From Anaerosporobacter sp031551385 (lineage in GTDB: Bacteria; Bacillota; Clostridia; Lachnospirales; Lachnospiraceae), in assembly GCF_031551385.1 (NCBI RefSeq), contig NZ_JAVBNS010000198.1, positions 1 through 64,000 on the forward strand: a stretch of 64,000 nt of DNA, in the 5' to 3' direction. The notes under the pieces were generated by a model. It searched no databases. It had not been told where the DNA came from and saw only the letters and a list, made by a program, of their open reading frames with translations. The position numbers were made by a program, and so were the translations under genes. The stretch's first letter is position 1. The number at the start of each line of letters is the position of its first letter. Positions 25,097 to 34,187 of this stretch are shown piece by piece.

Positions 25097-25399
25097 CTAC
25101 TTATTCAGCTTTTTTGATTTCTTGCTAGAGTCCTTTCTCTTTAAACTTTCAAAGTACTCTAATTCCTTATCCTCTTTTTGCTTATCTTTAGAATAGAATT
25201 TCTTAACAAGCTCATAAATATTCCGAAATCCTGCTAATAATCCAAGTAGAAGCCAAATAGGAAACCAAAAACTCGTGCCGAATGTCGCATCCATCTTATG
25301 TCCAATAAAGACACATAAGAACACTGTTGTTAGCAATGTCAGGCCAATCTGTGTAATTAAACCTAATGCATGGAATATTTCTCTGTTTTCTTTTTTCAT
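25097..25399 (-). CDS. AtpZ/AtpI-family protein, first gene of the atp operon
   Basis: The 100-residue product has two membrane helices (ALGLITQIGLTLLTTVFLCVFIG and FWFPIWLLLGLLAGFRNIYELV) and a Lys-rich tail. The GHKMDATFGTSFWF loop and the RNIYELVKKF end match the AtpZ/AtpI family, which opens many clostridial atp operons. With the following gene it probably helps Fo assembly. GAGGAG precedes the ATG. Confidence 0.8.
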   Translation of the reverse strand: MKKENREIFHALGLITQIGLTLLTTVFLCVFIGHKMDATFGTSFWFPIWLLLGLLAGFRNIYELVKKFYSKDKQKEDKELEYFESLKRKDSSKKSKKLNK

Positions 25400-25743
25400 G
25401 GTTACTCCTCATACATTGTTATCATATCGACATAAAATTCAATAAATTACATTTCTAGGTTTAATTGATATATTACTACATTCGACAACAATTTGTTGTA
25501 TTATATGAAAATACTTCCATATTTGTATGAAATCATATGTTTATTATACCATTTTTTTTCGAAAAGTCCACAAAATAAGCTCTCAAATGCCATCCAATCG
25601 TTTCCACAAAGTCACTTAACCGTACGTTTTACGGTATTTTTGCAGTTCCTCTTAATACTAATTTCCTATTTTTTTGTCCCTTAAAATTATACATATTATC
25701 TATCTATTTTATTCATTTAATACAAATCAACACTTTTTATACA
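25400..25743. promoter_or_regulatory. Leader and promoter region of the atp operon, with perfect 15-base dyad
   Basis: ACAACAA-T-TTGTTGT (25485-25499) is a perfect palindrome about 85 bases before the first atp gene. Directly beside it, on the minus strand, TATAAT (25500-25505) is a good -10 box but without a clear -35. The dyad would overlap the transcription start. The remainder (25506-25743) shows no gene. Confidence 0.45.
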
Positions 25744-25785
25744 CAAAAATGGTGCTAATTCGGATTCTCTCCAAACTAACACCAT
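25744..25785 (-). terminator. Terminator after rpiB
   Basis: ATGGTG-TTAG pairs with TTAGCACCAT (plus-strand arms at 25749-25756 and 25778-25785). In the gene direction TTTTTGTG follows. Confidence 0.75.
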
Positions 25786-25800
25786 CTTATTTATCTACTA

Positions 25801-26229
25801 TTAATCTTCAATTTGAGCAATTCTGTTAATATGTCTCTCATCATTTGAGAAATCTGTATGAAGGAATGTATCAACAATCTTAATTGCTAATCCTGGTCCA
25901 ACAATTCTTCCACCCATAGCAAGAATGTTTGCATTGTTATGAAGTCTTGTTGCCTCTGCACTGAATACATCGTGGCATAATGCTGCACGAATACCCTTTA
26001 CTTTGTTTGCTGCGATTGAGATTCCAATACCAGTTCCGCAGATTAGAATTCCTTTTTCACATTCACCTGAAAGTATTGCATCTGTAACCTTTCTTGCATA
26101 TACAGGATAATCAACTGCTTCTGTACTGTCACATCCCAAATCTTTGTAAGGAATATTCTTTGACTCTAAATACTGAATAATCTCCTTCTTTAAATCATAT
26201 CCACCATGATCACAACCTAACGCTATCAT
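25801..26229 (-). CDS. rpiB: Ribose 5-phosphate isomerase B
   Basis: It interconverts ribose 5-phosphate and ribulose 5-phosphate. The 142-residue RpiB/LacAB protein has GCDHGGYDLK at residues 5-14 and the active-site Cys block ILICGTGIGISIAANKVKG. HNNANILAMGGR is also conserved. It follows ywlE by 5 bases, an arrangement shared with the Bacillus subtilis ywlC-ywlE-ywlF neighbourhood. It would receive pentose phosphates from the nearby deo genes. Confidence 0.95.
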   Translation of the reverse strand: MIALGCDHGGYDLKKEIIQYLESKNIPYKDLGCDSTEAVDYPVYARKVTDAILSGECEKGILICGTGIGISIAANKVKGIRAALCHDVFSAEATRLHNNANILAMGGRIVGPGLAIKIVDTFLHTDFSNDERHINRIAQIED

Positions 26230-26234
26230 CTTCC

Positions 26235-26687
26235 TTAGTCCTCCTCGTTTAGTTTATATACTGTTTTCTTGATTAGTTTTGCTAATTCAATGTAACACTC
26301 TTCATAATCGGTAAGATCTTTTCCGTATGGATCACTTACATCGCCGTCTTCTCCGATGAATTCTTTTAACGTATACACATTCACACTATTCTCATATTCA
26401 CGTTGAACTTTTTCTTTCTGTTCTAATGTCATTGTAAGAATTAACGTATCTTCATCAATATCCTCTTGTTCGAGAGGTTTCGACATATGATCCCCGATTG
26501 AGAGATTATGATTTCGTACCACTGTGTCTGCTTTCGGATTTGATGGTTCTGGAAATAAAACAACCAAACCTCGTGACATTACCTCCATATCGCTCTCTGT
26601 TTCCAAACTTCTAAAAATCACTTCAGCCATAGGACCTCTGCACGTATTCCCAGTACATACAAAAATCAATCTTTCATACTTAATCAC
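26235..26687 (-). CDS. ywlE: YwlE-type low-molecular-weight protein phosphatase, probable arginine phosphatase
   Basis: The 150-residue protein has the P-loop CTGNTCR at residues 11-17 (nucleophile C11, R17) and the general-acid Asp in SDPYGKD near the C-terminus. A Thr (T15) occupies the position that is Ile in tyrosine phosphatases (CxGNICR) and Thr in YwlE, where it selects phosphoarginine. The neighbours (ywlC upstream, rpiB downstream) match the ywlE locus. It should remove phosphates placed by a McsB-type arginine kinase, which is not in the window. Confidence 0.85.
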   Translation of the reverse strand: MIKYERLIFVCTGNTCRGPMAEVIFRSLETESDMEVMSRGLVVLFPEPSNPKADTVVRNHNLSIGDHMSKPLEQEDIDEDTLILTMTLEQKEKVQREYENSVNVYTLKEFIGEDGDVSDPYGKDLTDYEECYIELAKLIKKTVYKLNEED

Positions 26688-26705
26688 TGCAATCCACCCC
26701 CGTTA

Positions 26706-27770
26706 CTACACTTCTATTACATGGTAACCAGCTGCTTTTAGCAAACGGTTCATAATAGCTTGACCTAGGTTACTCTCTGCAAATCCTTCTGAATATATCA
26801 CATCTACTTGCTGTTCATCGAATTCTCTAAGAATCGCATACAAACCTCTCGCAATCTGCTCTTCATCATATCTTGAGCCAATTGTTTTCACAATGCTTGC
26901 CTCATATCTTGCAAATGTTTCGTCCGTTGCAATAACTCCTACTTGATATCCTGCTTCCATCTTTTGCTTTGCACAGGCATTAATCTTGTCTACCACTGCC
27001 TGCTCTGCACCCTCTACAATCGTAAGTTCTGCTTTTGGTGCATAATGTTTATACTTCATTCCTGGTGCTTTCGGTTTCAGGCTTGGATCTACACTCTTTG
27101 CAATAATGGCTTTGTCCACTTCAACCTGACCTATCACGTCTTCTAGCATTTGCTTTGTTATAAATCCAGGTCTTAAAATCATTGGTACTTCACCTGTCAA
27201 GTCAACAATTGTTGATTCTAGTCCAATTCCAACAGCTCCGCCATCAATAATCATATCGATTTTGCCACTGAGGTCCTCAATGACATGCTCCGCTTTCGTT
27301 GGGCTTGGTCTACCAGATGTATTCGCACTTGGTGCCGCAATATAGACTCCCGATTCACGAATTAATTCCAGTGCAATTTTATTACTTGGCATACGAATTG
27401 CCACCGTATTCAAACCGCCTGTTGTACCATATGGTACGTTATCACTCTTTTGCATAATCATCGTCAATGGGCCCGGCCAAAACGCCTCTGCCAGTTTATA
27501 CGCTTTCTCAGGAACTTCTTTCGTAAGCTCCCCAAGACTATCGACCTCCGCAATATGAACAATTAGCGGATTGTCCGACGGTCTTCCTTTTGCTTCATAT
27601 ATCTTCTTCGATGCCTCCGCATCCAGTGCATCACCACCAAGACCATAGACTGTCTCTGTTGGGATTGCAACAAGACCTTTTCTTTGTAGTATGGAAACAG
27701 CCTCTTGTAAACAGCCCGCCTCCATGTTTTCTTCATTTATCTTTTTTACTATTGTTTTCATAACTTTCAT
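26706..27770 (-). CDS. ywlC: L-threonylcarbamoyladenylate synthase (TsaC/Sua5 type)
   Basis: It makes the threonylcarbamoyl-AMP used for t6A37 on ANN-decoding tRNAs. The YrdC-like domain (about 18-215) contains GGLVAIPTETVYGLGGDAL-like and KGRPSDNPLIVHI segments, then SANTSGRPSPT. The C-terminal part (about 235-354) is the extra Sua5 domain, beginning after SPGMKYKHYAPKAEL-like sequence. The 354-residue length is that of the two-domain Sua5/YwlC form. Two ATGs lie four codons apart near the RBS, so the start is uncertain by three residues. Confidence 0.93.
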   Translation of the reverse strand: MKVMKTIVKKINEENMEAGCLQEAVSILQRKGLVAIPTETVYGLGGDALDAEASKKIYEAKGRPSDNPLIVHIAEVDSLGELTKEVPEKAYKLAEAFWPGPLTMIMQKSDNVPYGTTGGLNTVAIRMPSNKIALELIRESGVYIAAPSANTSGRPSPTKAEHVIEDLSGKIDMIIDGGAVGIGLESTIVDLTGEVPMILRPGFITKQMLEDVIGQVEVDKAIIAKSVDPSLKPKAPGMKYKHYAPKAELTIVEGAEQAVVDKINACAKQKMEAGYQVGVIATDETFARYEASIVKTIGSRYDEEQIARGLYAILREFDEQQVDVIYSEGFAESNLGQAIMNRLLKAAGYHVIEV

Positions 27771-27977
27771 CGCCTTTTCCTAGGTAGGACTATGATTCTA
27801 ATTTGAACCTCGTTTATTTTAATACTCTCTTGACCAATTCTATCGACCTTTATTATAACACTACTTACTATATTTGCATACCTTTTATAATTTTGCAAAT
27901 GTTTTTTGTAAACGTACAAGTAGGCAACAGTCCTGCAACGTAGTACAAAGCTCGGAATCCGACATTAACCATGCAAG

Positions 27978-28694
27978 TTACTCATACACATATGTATTCA
28001 GATAATTCATAATCCCAAGATGGATTGCCCATGCCATCTTATCTTGGTACTTCTCACTAACAAGCAATTCTGCCTCTCGCCAATTAGATAAAAAGCCGCA
28101 TTCCACAATAACAAGTGGGCACTCCGTTTTCTTTAACATATAATAACTTTCATTCGATTTTGCCACACGATGGTTTCCATCATTTATTGTCTCTTTTACC
28201 TGTTCTTGAATAATCTCAGCTAAGATTTTTCCCTCTGGTGATTTATTATGATAAAATACTTGTGCCCCTGAAGAACTTTCCTCTGAAAAAGAATTTTGGT
28301 GAATACTTACTGCGATAACAGCATCACTGGAATTAATAATTTCTACCCTTTTCTTTAAATCCGCATTTTTCTTATTTGAATCCGACGCTTGATATAAGCC
28401 CTCATCCGTCTCCCTTGTCATTATAACGGTAATATCATTTTGCTCTAATAGCTTTTCTAACTTTAAAGCAATCAATAAATTAATGTCTTTTTCTTTTGCA
28501 TTATTTACACCTATCTTACCTGGGTCAAAACCACCATGACCTGCGTCAATAATTACAGTGCATTTAGGGATGAGTGGTTCTGGGTTCTTGTCACTTTCAT
28601 TGAATACATTATATGTTTTGATACCAACAGCCGTTGAAAGCCCAATTATTAATAATGCACTTGCCAATATCGTAATAATTTTTTTCTTATTCAT
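27978..28694 (-). CDS. cwlD: N-acetylmuramoyl-L-alanine amidase, CwlD-like
   Basis: The 238-residue protein has an N-terminal signal anchor (about 6-25) and an Amidase_3 domain. The zinc ligands are visible: H53 in DAGHGGFDPG, E68 in AKEKDIN and the His of VSIHQNSF, with the catalytic Glu in VIVECGFLSN. CwlD starts muramic-lactam formation in the spore cortex, and the length and simple architecture fit it better than large autolysins. A role in spore cortex formation is inferred. A role in ordinary wall turnover is the alternative. Confidence 0.82.
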   Translation of the reverse strand: MNKKKIITILASALLIIGLSTAVGIKTYNVFNESDKNPEPLIPKCTVIIDAGHGGFDPGKIGVNNAKEKDINLLIALKLEKLLEQNDITVIMTRETDEGLYQASDSNKKNADLKKRVEIINSSDAVIAVSIHQNSFSEESSSGAQVFYHNKSPEGKILAEIIQEQVKETINDGNHRVAKSNESYYMLKKTECPLVIVECGFLSNWREAELLVSEKYQDKMAWAIHLGIMNYLNTYVYE

Positions 28695-28760
28695 AGTCTT
28701 GTCTTATCCTAGCGATATGTTCTTTTTACATCTTATGATATAGGGATTCGAACTATTCGC

Positions 28761-28797
28761 AAAAAAGGCACTAGAACGTCTCCGCTCTAATGCCTTA
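28761..28797 (-). terminator. Terminator after the GH31 gene
   Basis: AAGGCA (28765-28770) pairs with TGCCTT (28791-28796) with an inner TAGA/TCTA pair. On the minus strand TTTTTTG follows. Confidence 0.85.
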
Positions 28798-28844
28798 TAA
28801 TCTATCTGCTATTTATTTTTATTCTAAATTACTTCTTACCCTTC

Positions 28845-30914
28845 CTACTCATAAATCGGATAAGATTTTCCTTCCCTAACAAACAATGGAATCGTATCAA
28901 TTGGAGCATCCACTTCAATCCATTGACCACCTTCATATACTTTACTTGTCTTAGCATCTGTCCATGAAAGCCCTGCTGGAAGGTATACAGAACGTTTTGT
29001 CACGTTTTCTTCCATAATTGGAGCTACCAAGATATCTGGTCCAAACATATATTGGTCTTTCAATTCCCAACAAGTCTTATCTTCTGAGAATTCATAGAAC
29101 ATTGGACGCATAACTGGACTTCCCACTTCATGAGCTCGTTTCATGCATTCACGAATGTATGGACGAAGACGTTCTCTCATGAATAAGAAACCTTTTAAGA
29201 TTTCATAGTTCTCTTCACCAAATGACCAAACTTCATTGTCTTGTCCTGAAGAGAATTGACGAACACCACCAACGAATTCTTCTTCTAATTCATAGAATGG
29301 TGGACGTTCTCCATGAAGACGGAATACTGGACAGAATACGCCCCAAGCAAACCAACGAACTAATAATTCATGGAATTTCTCATCTGTAATATCGCCACCT
29401 AGGAATCCACCGATATCTGTTGTCCACCATGGAATACCTGCCATCGCAATATTAAGACCCGCTTGTAATTGTTCTCTCATTGCACGGAAGGAAGAATGAA
29501 CATCACCAGACCAGATAAGTGCACCATACTTTTGGCTACCTGCCCATGCACAACGAACTAAGTTTACAAGCTCTGTGTTTCCTTCTGCTACCATTCCATC
29601 ATAGAAACCTTTTGCATACATAGCAGGATAGATGTTACTGCATTGTAACGCACTTCCTTGGTGGTAACGATAGATATCATAATCATAAGGTCCAAATTCA
29701 GGTTCTGCTTCATCTAACCAGAATAGATTAACGCCCTTATCATAATAGTTTTCTTTACATCTTTCCCATACATATTTGCGTGATTCTGGGTTTGTTGCAT
29801 CAAAGAATACGGTTTCACCCATCCAGTTCATATGAATGTTAACTCCACGATCACAAGTAACTAGTAAACCATCTTGATTCATCTTAGCGAAATTCTCACT
29901 TCTTGAATCTACTGTAGGCCATACAGACGCCATTAATTCTACTCCATATGATTTTAATTCTTTTGTCATCGCTTCTACATCTGGCCAGTATTTCGGATCA
30001 AATTTAAAGTCACCTTGTGTTGTCCAGTGGAAGAAGTCTGCAACGATTACATCCATTGGAAGACCTCTACGTTTGTGTTCACGAACTACACTTAGTAATT
30101 CCTCTTGTGAACGGTAACGTAGTTTACATTGCCAAAATCCCATACCATACTCAGGCATCATTGGTACACGACCTGTAACTGCTGAATATTGTTCAATAAT
30201 TTGTGCTGGTGTATCACCAACAGTTATGAAATAATCAATCTTTTTCGTGCTCTTTGCAAACCATTCTGTTTTATTCGTACCAAATGTAGCTGTTCCAATT
30301 GCAGGGTTATTCCATAACATTCCGTAGCCTCTGCTGGAAACCATGAAAGGTACACTTGCTTGTGTGTTTCTTTGGCAAAGGTCTAAAACCGAACCTTTTT
30401 TATCTAAATTGCCTTCTTGGTATTGTCCCATACCAAAGATTTTTTCATCCTCATATGCTTCAAAACGAAGAACGGCATGATAATCACTTCCACCAGGTAT
30501 TGCTTTCAATTCTCTAGCATCAACACAGTAAGGTACACAATAACGGTCAATACGATAACGGTTTCTCCAATATTCTTCTAAAAGTACATTACCTTTCTCA
30601 TCATAGAAAGACAACCAACCTTCATGATTAATATTAGCCATAATTTTACCGTTACGAATGCTTGCAACATCAAATTGTTGCGTGTGTTTTGCTCTCTCTT
30701 CACCTTTATACCAAGGCTCAACGATGTCAACCTTTTCAATGCAAATCTCTGCATTACAAGCAATTGGTTCTTCTGTTAATGCCCAATCATTCTGATCCAT
30801 ATTTGCTTCTCTTGTCACACGTACACGTAGAGAATTTTCACCCCAAGGTTCAATCCACATTCTCTCTGTTTGATTAATGCAAACCAAACGATTATTCTCA
30901 CTAATAAAATGCAT
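28845..30914 (-). CDS. Intracellular GH31 glycosidase, alpha-xylosidase or alpha-glucosidase type
   Basis: The 689-residue enzyme has the GH31 nucleophile D401 in FWLDEAEPEFG and the acid/base D471 in WSGDVHSSF. PWWTTDIGGFLGG and FRLHGERPPF follow, as in the catalytic barrel. No signal peptide is present, so it acts in the cytoplasm on imported oligosaccharides. Its neighbour at 55.9-58.3 kb is a cytoplasmic GH74 xyloglucanase type, which makes xylosyl removal (alpha-xylosidase) plausible, but the substrate cannot be decided from motifs alone. ATG 30914 was chosen because GGAGGA precedes it. Confidence 0.88.
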   Translation of the reverse strand: MHFISENNRLVCINQTERMWIEPWGENSLRVRVTREANMDQNDWALTEEPIACNAEICIEKVDIVEPWYKGEERAKHTQQFDVASIRNGKIMANINHEGWLSFYDEKGNVLLEEYWRNRYRIDRYCVPYCVDARELKAIPGGSDYHAVLRFEAYEDEKIFGMGQYQEGNLDKKGSVLDLCQRNTQASVPFMVSSRGYGMLWNNPAIGTATFGTNKTEWFAKSTKKIDYFITVGDTPAQIIEQYSAVTGRVPMMPEYGMGFWQCKLRYRSQEELLSVVREHKRRGLPMDVIVADFFHWTTQGDFKFDPKYWPDVEAMTKELKSYGVELMASVWPTVDSRSENFAKMNQDGLLVTCDRGVNIHMNWMGETVFFDATNPESRKYVWERCKENYYDKGVNLFWLDEAEPEFGPYDYDIYRYHQGSALQCSNIYPAMYAKGFYDGMVAEGNTELVNLVRCAWAGSQKYGALIWSGDVHSSFRAMREQLQAGLNIAMAGIPWWTTDIGGFLGGDITDEKFHELLVRWFAWGVFCPVFRLHGERPPFYELEEEFVGGVRQFSSGQDNEVWSFGEENYEILKGFLFMRERLRPYIRECMKRAHEVGSPVMRPMFYEFSEDKTCWELKDQYMFGPDILVAPIMEENVTKRSVYLPAGLSWTDAKTSKVYEGGQWIEVDAPIDTIPLFVREGKSYPIYE

Positions 30915-30985
30915 ACCGTATTCCTCCTGCTCTTTCATTCTTAATAGTATCATACATCCAAACCATGTAACTCGCCCAAACTGCG

Positions 30986-31005
30986 TCTTTCAAGTTACGA
31001 TTATG
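30986..31005 (-). repeat. Repeated leader element, copy before the GH31 gene
   Basis: TCTTTCAAGTTACGATTATG (plus-strand reading) matches the copies at 19894-19913 and 62626-62645 with few changes and lies 72 bases before the GH31 start. Confidence 0.5.
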
Positions 31006-31008
31006 AAC

Positions 31009-31060
31009 AAAAAAATCCCATGCAAAATTTCAGATTCAAAAATGAAAATCTTGCATGGGA
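31009..31060 (-). terminator. Terminator after the GH18 gene
   Basis: TCCCATGCAA (31016-31025) pairs with TTGCATGGGA (31051-31060). On the minus strand TTTTTTTG follows. Confidence 0.85.
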
Positions 31061-31127
31061 ATTTATATCTCATATCAGAACGACAAGATCAATTCAAATC
31101 CTCGTTCTTACCGACTAACAAACGAAC

Positions 31128-32822
31128 TTAATTAACATACTTTAAAATCGTGCTCCAAACACTGCTCTTCTCAAGTCCAAGCTTCCAACTTGCAATACCT
31201 GCAACGTCGTTGTTCATAATAACTTTAAGCTTTTCCTCTAAGGACTCTTCCTCTTCTAACCATATCTTATATGTTTTTCCGCCACTTTCATATTCCGCAT
31301 AGTATTGTTTTGTCTCATCATCCCAAGTAGCTTCCGCTTGATTCTGGTCTAGAATGTTTTGTGCTTGTTGCATCGAGTATGCTTTCGCTGTTACGCCCTC
31401 TGCTGTCTCTTCCCATAATCTAGTATAGAAAGGGATTGCAATTATGTTTTTCTCGGCTGGAACTTCCTTAACGACATTCGTAACGGCATCTTCCACAAAA
31501 CCGATGGAAGCTACAGAACCACTTCCGTCCGAACTACTGATATGTTCATCATATGCCATAGTCACTACATAATCCACAAGTACACCCTGTTCTGCTCTAT
31601 CATAATAAGAAGTATACGCACTTGGAACATAATTATCTACCGATAAAATTATACTATTATTACGGCATTTTACAGACATTTCACGTAGGAATTGAATGAA
31701 GTCTGCACCTGCTGCCTGTGGAATTTTCTCAAAATCCAAATTTAAACCATCTAGGTTATATTTAATCGCCAACGCAATTAACTCATTCGATAACTTCTCT
31801 CTTCTGCTCGTATAGGCTAACAATTCTTTCATATCAATACCGTTTGTAAAATCATCGACCAATGCCCAAACTTCGACACCATAGTTATGTGCACGTCCTA
31901 CATATGTTTCACTTGCTAAGGACTCCACATCACCTTCTACACTTGATACCTTGAACCATGTTGGTGATATTGTCGTTACTCCTTTTGTATTGCCAAGTAA
32001 CTCTAGCACGTAACCATTTGCTGTTTGGTTTGTAACTTGATGAAATGTTAAGTTCACTTTATAATCCTTTAATATGCTTGTATACTCTGGGGCTTTAAAA
32101 TCACTTTCTATAACTTCATAGTAGGCATTCTTTGCCATTGAATTCTTAACATATCCAATGATGCCATCCTCTGTCATAACTCTAGTGAATTTTCCATCAA
32201 TCTCACCATCATCAACAATAAGCTCTACATGGTCGCCCTTTTTCAATTGCTTCAATATAGGGCTCTTAGCTGTTGGTTCATTCCGAAGCTGTGTTGCTTC
32301 TTTTATATCCGCATATAGGAATTCCTCTCCCCATATATAAGAAACTACAATTCTGTTTGGATTCTCATATAATGTATATTCTATATCCGAAAATTCTTTC
32401 ACATAATCAAGAGCAATGTATACTACTCCATCCTCCATCTTAGCTATTGGATAGTTCATGGATTTCTTACTTTTGTTTATATAATAGTCTTTGCTTCCCA
32501 CTTCTGCTTTAATAATCTCAGTAGGAGTAGTGTATACTAATAGACTTTCATTATTATCCCAATAAAATCGTTTATTAAAATATGTCGTTACCGTATCATA
32601 ATCAACATAGATTTGTCCATCAATGATTTGTCCTCTTTGCTCATATATGCTATTTTGCAAAACAAGAACAACCTCTTCGTTATCTGTTGCCTTATAATAT
32701 TCATAAAGGTCCATAACCTCTTTGCTCGGAGCAAATTTGTTATATACCACAATCGCTGCTGTAATGACAATCCCCAAGAGTAAGATTATACTTATTAGCG
32801 CTAATCTAATCTTCTGTTTCAT
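31128..32822 (-). CDS. GH18-domain cell-wall or spore hydrolase with SH3-like domain
   Basis: The 564-residue product has a signal anchor (about 5-28), a first domain (about 45-165) resembling the copper-amine-oxidase N-terminal-like fold of Firmicute wall proteins, an SH3-like domain (about 168-225, ATQLRNEPTAKSPILKQLKKGD) and a GH18 barrel (about 235-560). The GH18 catalytic block is DGLNLDFEKIP with acid E365. DYVVTMAYDEH holds the conserved Tyr/Asp. This layout recalls YaaH/SleL-type spore cortex hydrolases, so a role in spore coat or cortex turnover is likely. Confidence 0.82.
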   Translation of the reverse strand: MKQKIRLALISIILLLGIVITAAIVVYNKFAPSKEVMDLYEYYKATDNEEVVLVLQNSIYEQRGQIIDGQIYVDYDTVTTYFNKRFYWDNNESLLVYTTPTEIIKAEVGSKDYYINKSKKSMNYPIAKMEDGVVYIALDYVKEFSDIEYTLYENPNRIVVSYIWGEEFLYADIKEATQLRNEPTAKSPILKQLKKGDHVELIVDDGEIDGKFTRVMTEDGIIGYVKNSMAKNAYYEVIESDFKAPEYTSILKDYKVNLTFHQVTNQTANGYVLELLGNTKGVTTISPTWFKVSSVEGDVESLASETYVGRAHNYGVEVWALVDDFTNGIDMKELLAYTSRREKLSNELIALAIKYNLDGLNLDFEKIPQAAGADFIQFLREMSVKCRNNSIILSVDNYVPSAYTSYYDRAEQGVLVDYVVTMAYDEHISSSDGSGSVASIGFVEDAVTNVVKEVPAEKNIIAIPFYTRLWEETAEGVTAKAYSMQQAQNILDQNQAEATWDDETKQYYAEYESGGKTYKIWLEEEESLEEKLKVIMNNDVAGIASWKLGLEKSSVWSTILKYVN

Positions 32823-32984
32823 GCGTATTCCTCCATAATTTATTACGATACTTTAATTACGACAACAATGCCAATTTGAACCTCGTCATCCTACGTACGT
32901 TATCTACAATTATAGCAGTATTTTTATGTCATTTCTATGTTTTTCTCGCCGTTTATACTCATTATTCCTTAATAATTTATTAAG

Positions 32985-33932
32985 CTAATCCGAATTCATA
33001 ATAGTAAGTACTTCTACTACCTCTACTTCACTAAAACTTGGTATCTCAAATACCTTTTTATCCCCTTCATAAATCTGAAGAAAATCCTCATAACCAAGCT
33101 TAACAATTCCGTATACTTTCTTTACTTTTGATACTACTTCTACCTTTGATATTGACGTTCTCTTTCCTATATATATCTTACCATTAATAAATGCAATCAA
33201 ATAATTCTTCGTTATCTTCATATTGATGGAGTCAAATTCAAGACTGCTATCAACTTCCTCATTAATGCAATCTAATATGTTATCAACCTCACCATAACGG
33301 GTAAGATCCATAACTTCTTTTCGTTTATATATATCCTTTAAGTTATTATATGAAACAATGCAATAAGCAAGACATAGTAAAACAACGCAGATAAGCGCCA
33401 CCCATATTATATACATTCTTGTCATATCAGAATTGGCTTCATCCAGAACTATTGTTGATATAACTCCAGTATCAATCCATTCCTCCGTAGTCATTTTATA
33501 ATCTTCGGCCACGATATTTAACAAATCTGCATCTGTATGCATGTGGGCTGTAAATGAATAGTTTGTTAGAAGCTCCTCTGGGCTATCAATATCTTCTCCT
33601 GATCGGCTCGCTGGTACAAACACAAAGAACTGTTCCTCTCCTATAAGAGTGGCATAACAATTGTAAAGAATCTTTCCGTTCTTATCTTCTTTATAATACC
33701 CTGTAAACTCCAGTGATGCATCTGTTACTTTTACGTAACTAGCTCCCGCATCATATTCTTTCTCCAGATTTAATCCTTCTTTCCCCTCTATTACATGAAA
33801 TGGATTAGATAACTTACCTATGAAGATAATAGAGAATATAATTGCTAACAAAAACAGAACTACTCCAATTTCACCAATGAGTTTATTCCTGTTCTCCCTT
33901 TTTATCTGCTCTCGAATATCATATGTGTTCAT
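32985..33932 (-). CDS. Two-helix membrane protein of unknown function
   Basis: The 315-residue protein has a membrane helix near residues 25-45 (IGEIGVVLFLLAIIFSIIFIG), an extracytoplasmic region of about 130 residues and a second helix near 175-195 (YIIWVALICVVLLCLAYCIV), followed by a cytoplasmic domain. ATG 33932 was chosen because ATAGGAG lies just before it; the longer frame has no RBS. No family is recognised. It lies 255 bases downstream of the SAF-domain gene in the same direction, so it could belong with the kinase/CpaE unit, but a dyad and possible promoter region separate them. Confidence 0.6.
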   Translation of the reverse strand: MNTYDIREQIKRENRNKLIGEIGVVLFLLAIIFSIIFIGKLSNPFHVIEGKEGLNLEKEYDAGASYVKVTDASLEFTGYYKEDKNGKILYNCYATLIGEEQFFVFVPASRSGEDIDSPEELLTNYSFTAHMHTDADLLNIVAEDYKMTTEEWIDTGVISTIVLDEANSDMTRMYIIWVALICVVLLCLAYCIVSYNNLKDIYKRKEVMDLTRYGEVDNILDCINEEVDSSLEFDSINMKITKNYLIAFINGKIYIGKRTSISKVEVVSKVKKVYGIVKLGYEDFLQIYEGDKKVFEIPSFSEVEVVEVLTIMNSD

Positions 33933-33993
33933 GATTACTCCTATCTGTATTAGGCAATACACCTTATATACGCATTAAGACTAATTTTGTTGT

Positions 33994-34019
33994 TTTAGCA
34001 AAACTCTAGTTCTGCTAAA
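33994..34019. repeat. Inverted repeat upstream of the two-helix membrane protein gene
   Basis: TTTAGCA-A-AACT pairs with AGTT-C-TGCTAAA around a two-base centre, 62-87 bases before the ATG. No U-run follows, so it may be an operator. Confidence 0.4.
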
Positions 34020-34187
34020 CAGATATAGTATATCATATAATCTAGCAAAAGTGTAACTATTTAGCTCTATAATGTATAGTTTGTATTTCACGGTATATGA
34101 ATATGGCATTAATCCATTAAGGTGCTTTAGGATAAAAAGGTTGCGTTGTGTGATATATCTATTCCTATCATATACCGTTACTTTTTA

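Noticed and set aside
28743..28753. GGGATTCGAAC, like a tRNA T-arm (also 15445-15455)
   Set aside because: No matching acceptor, D- or anticodon arm within 75 bases on either strand; one copy lies inside a coding gene.
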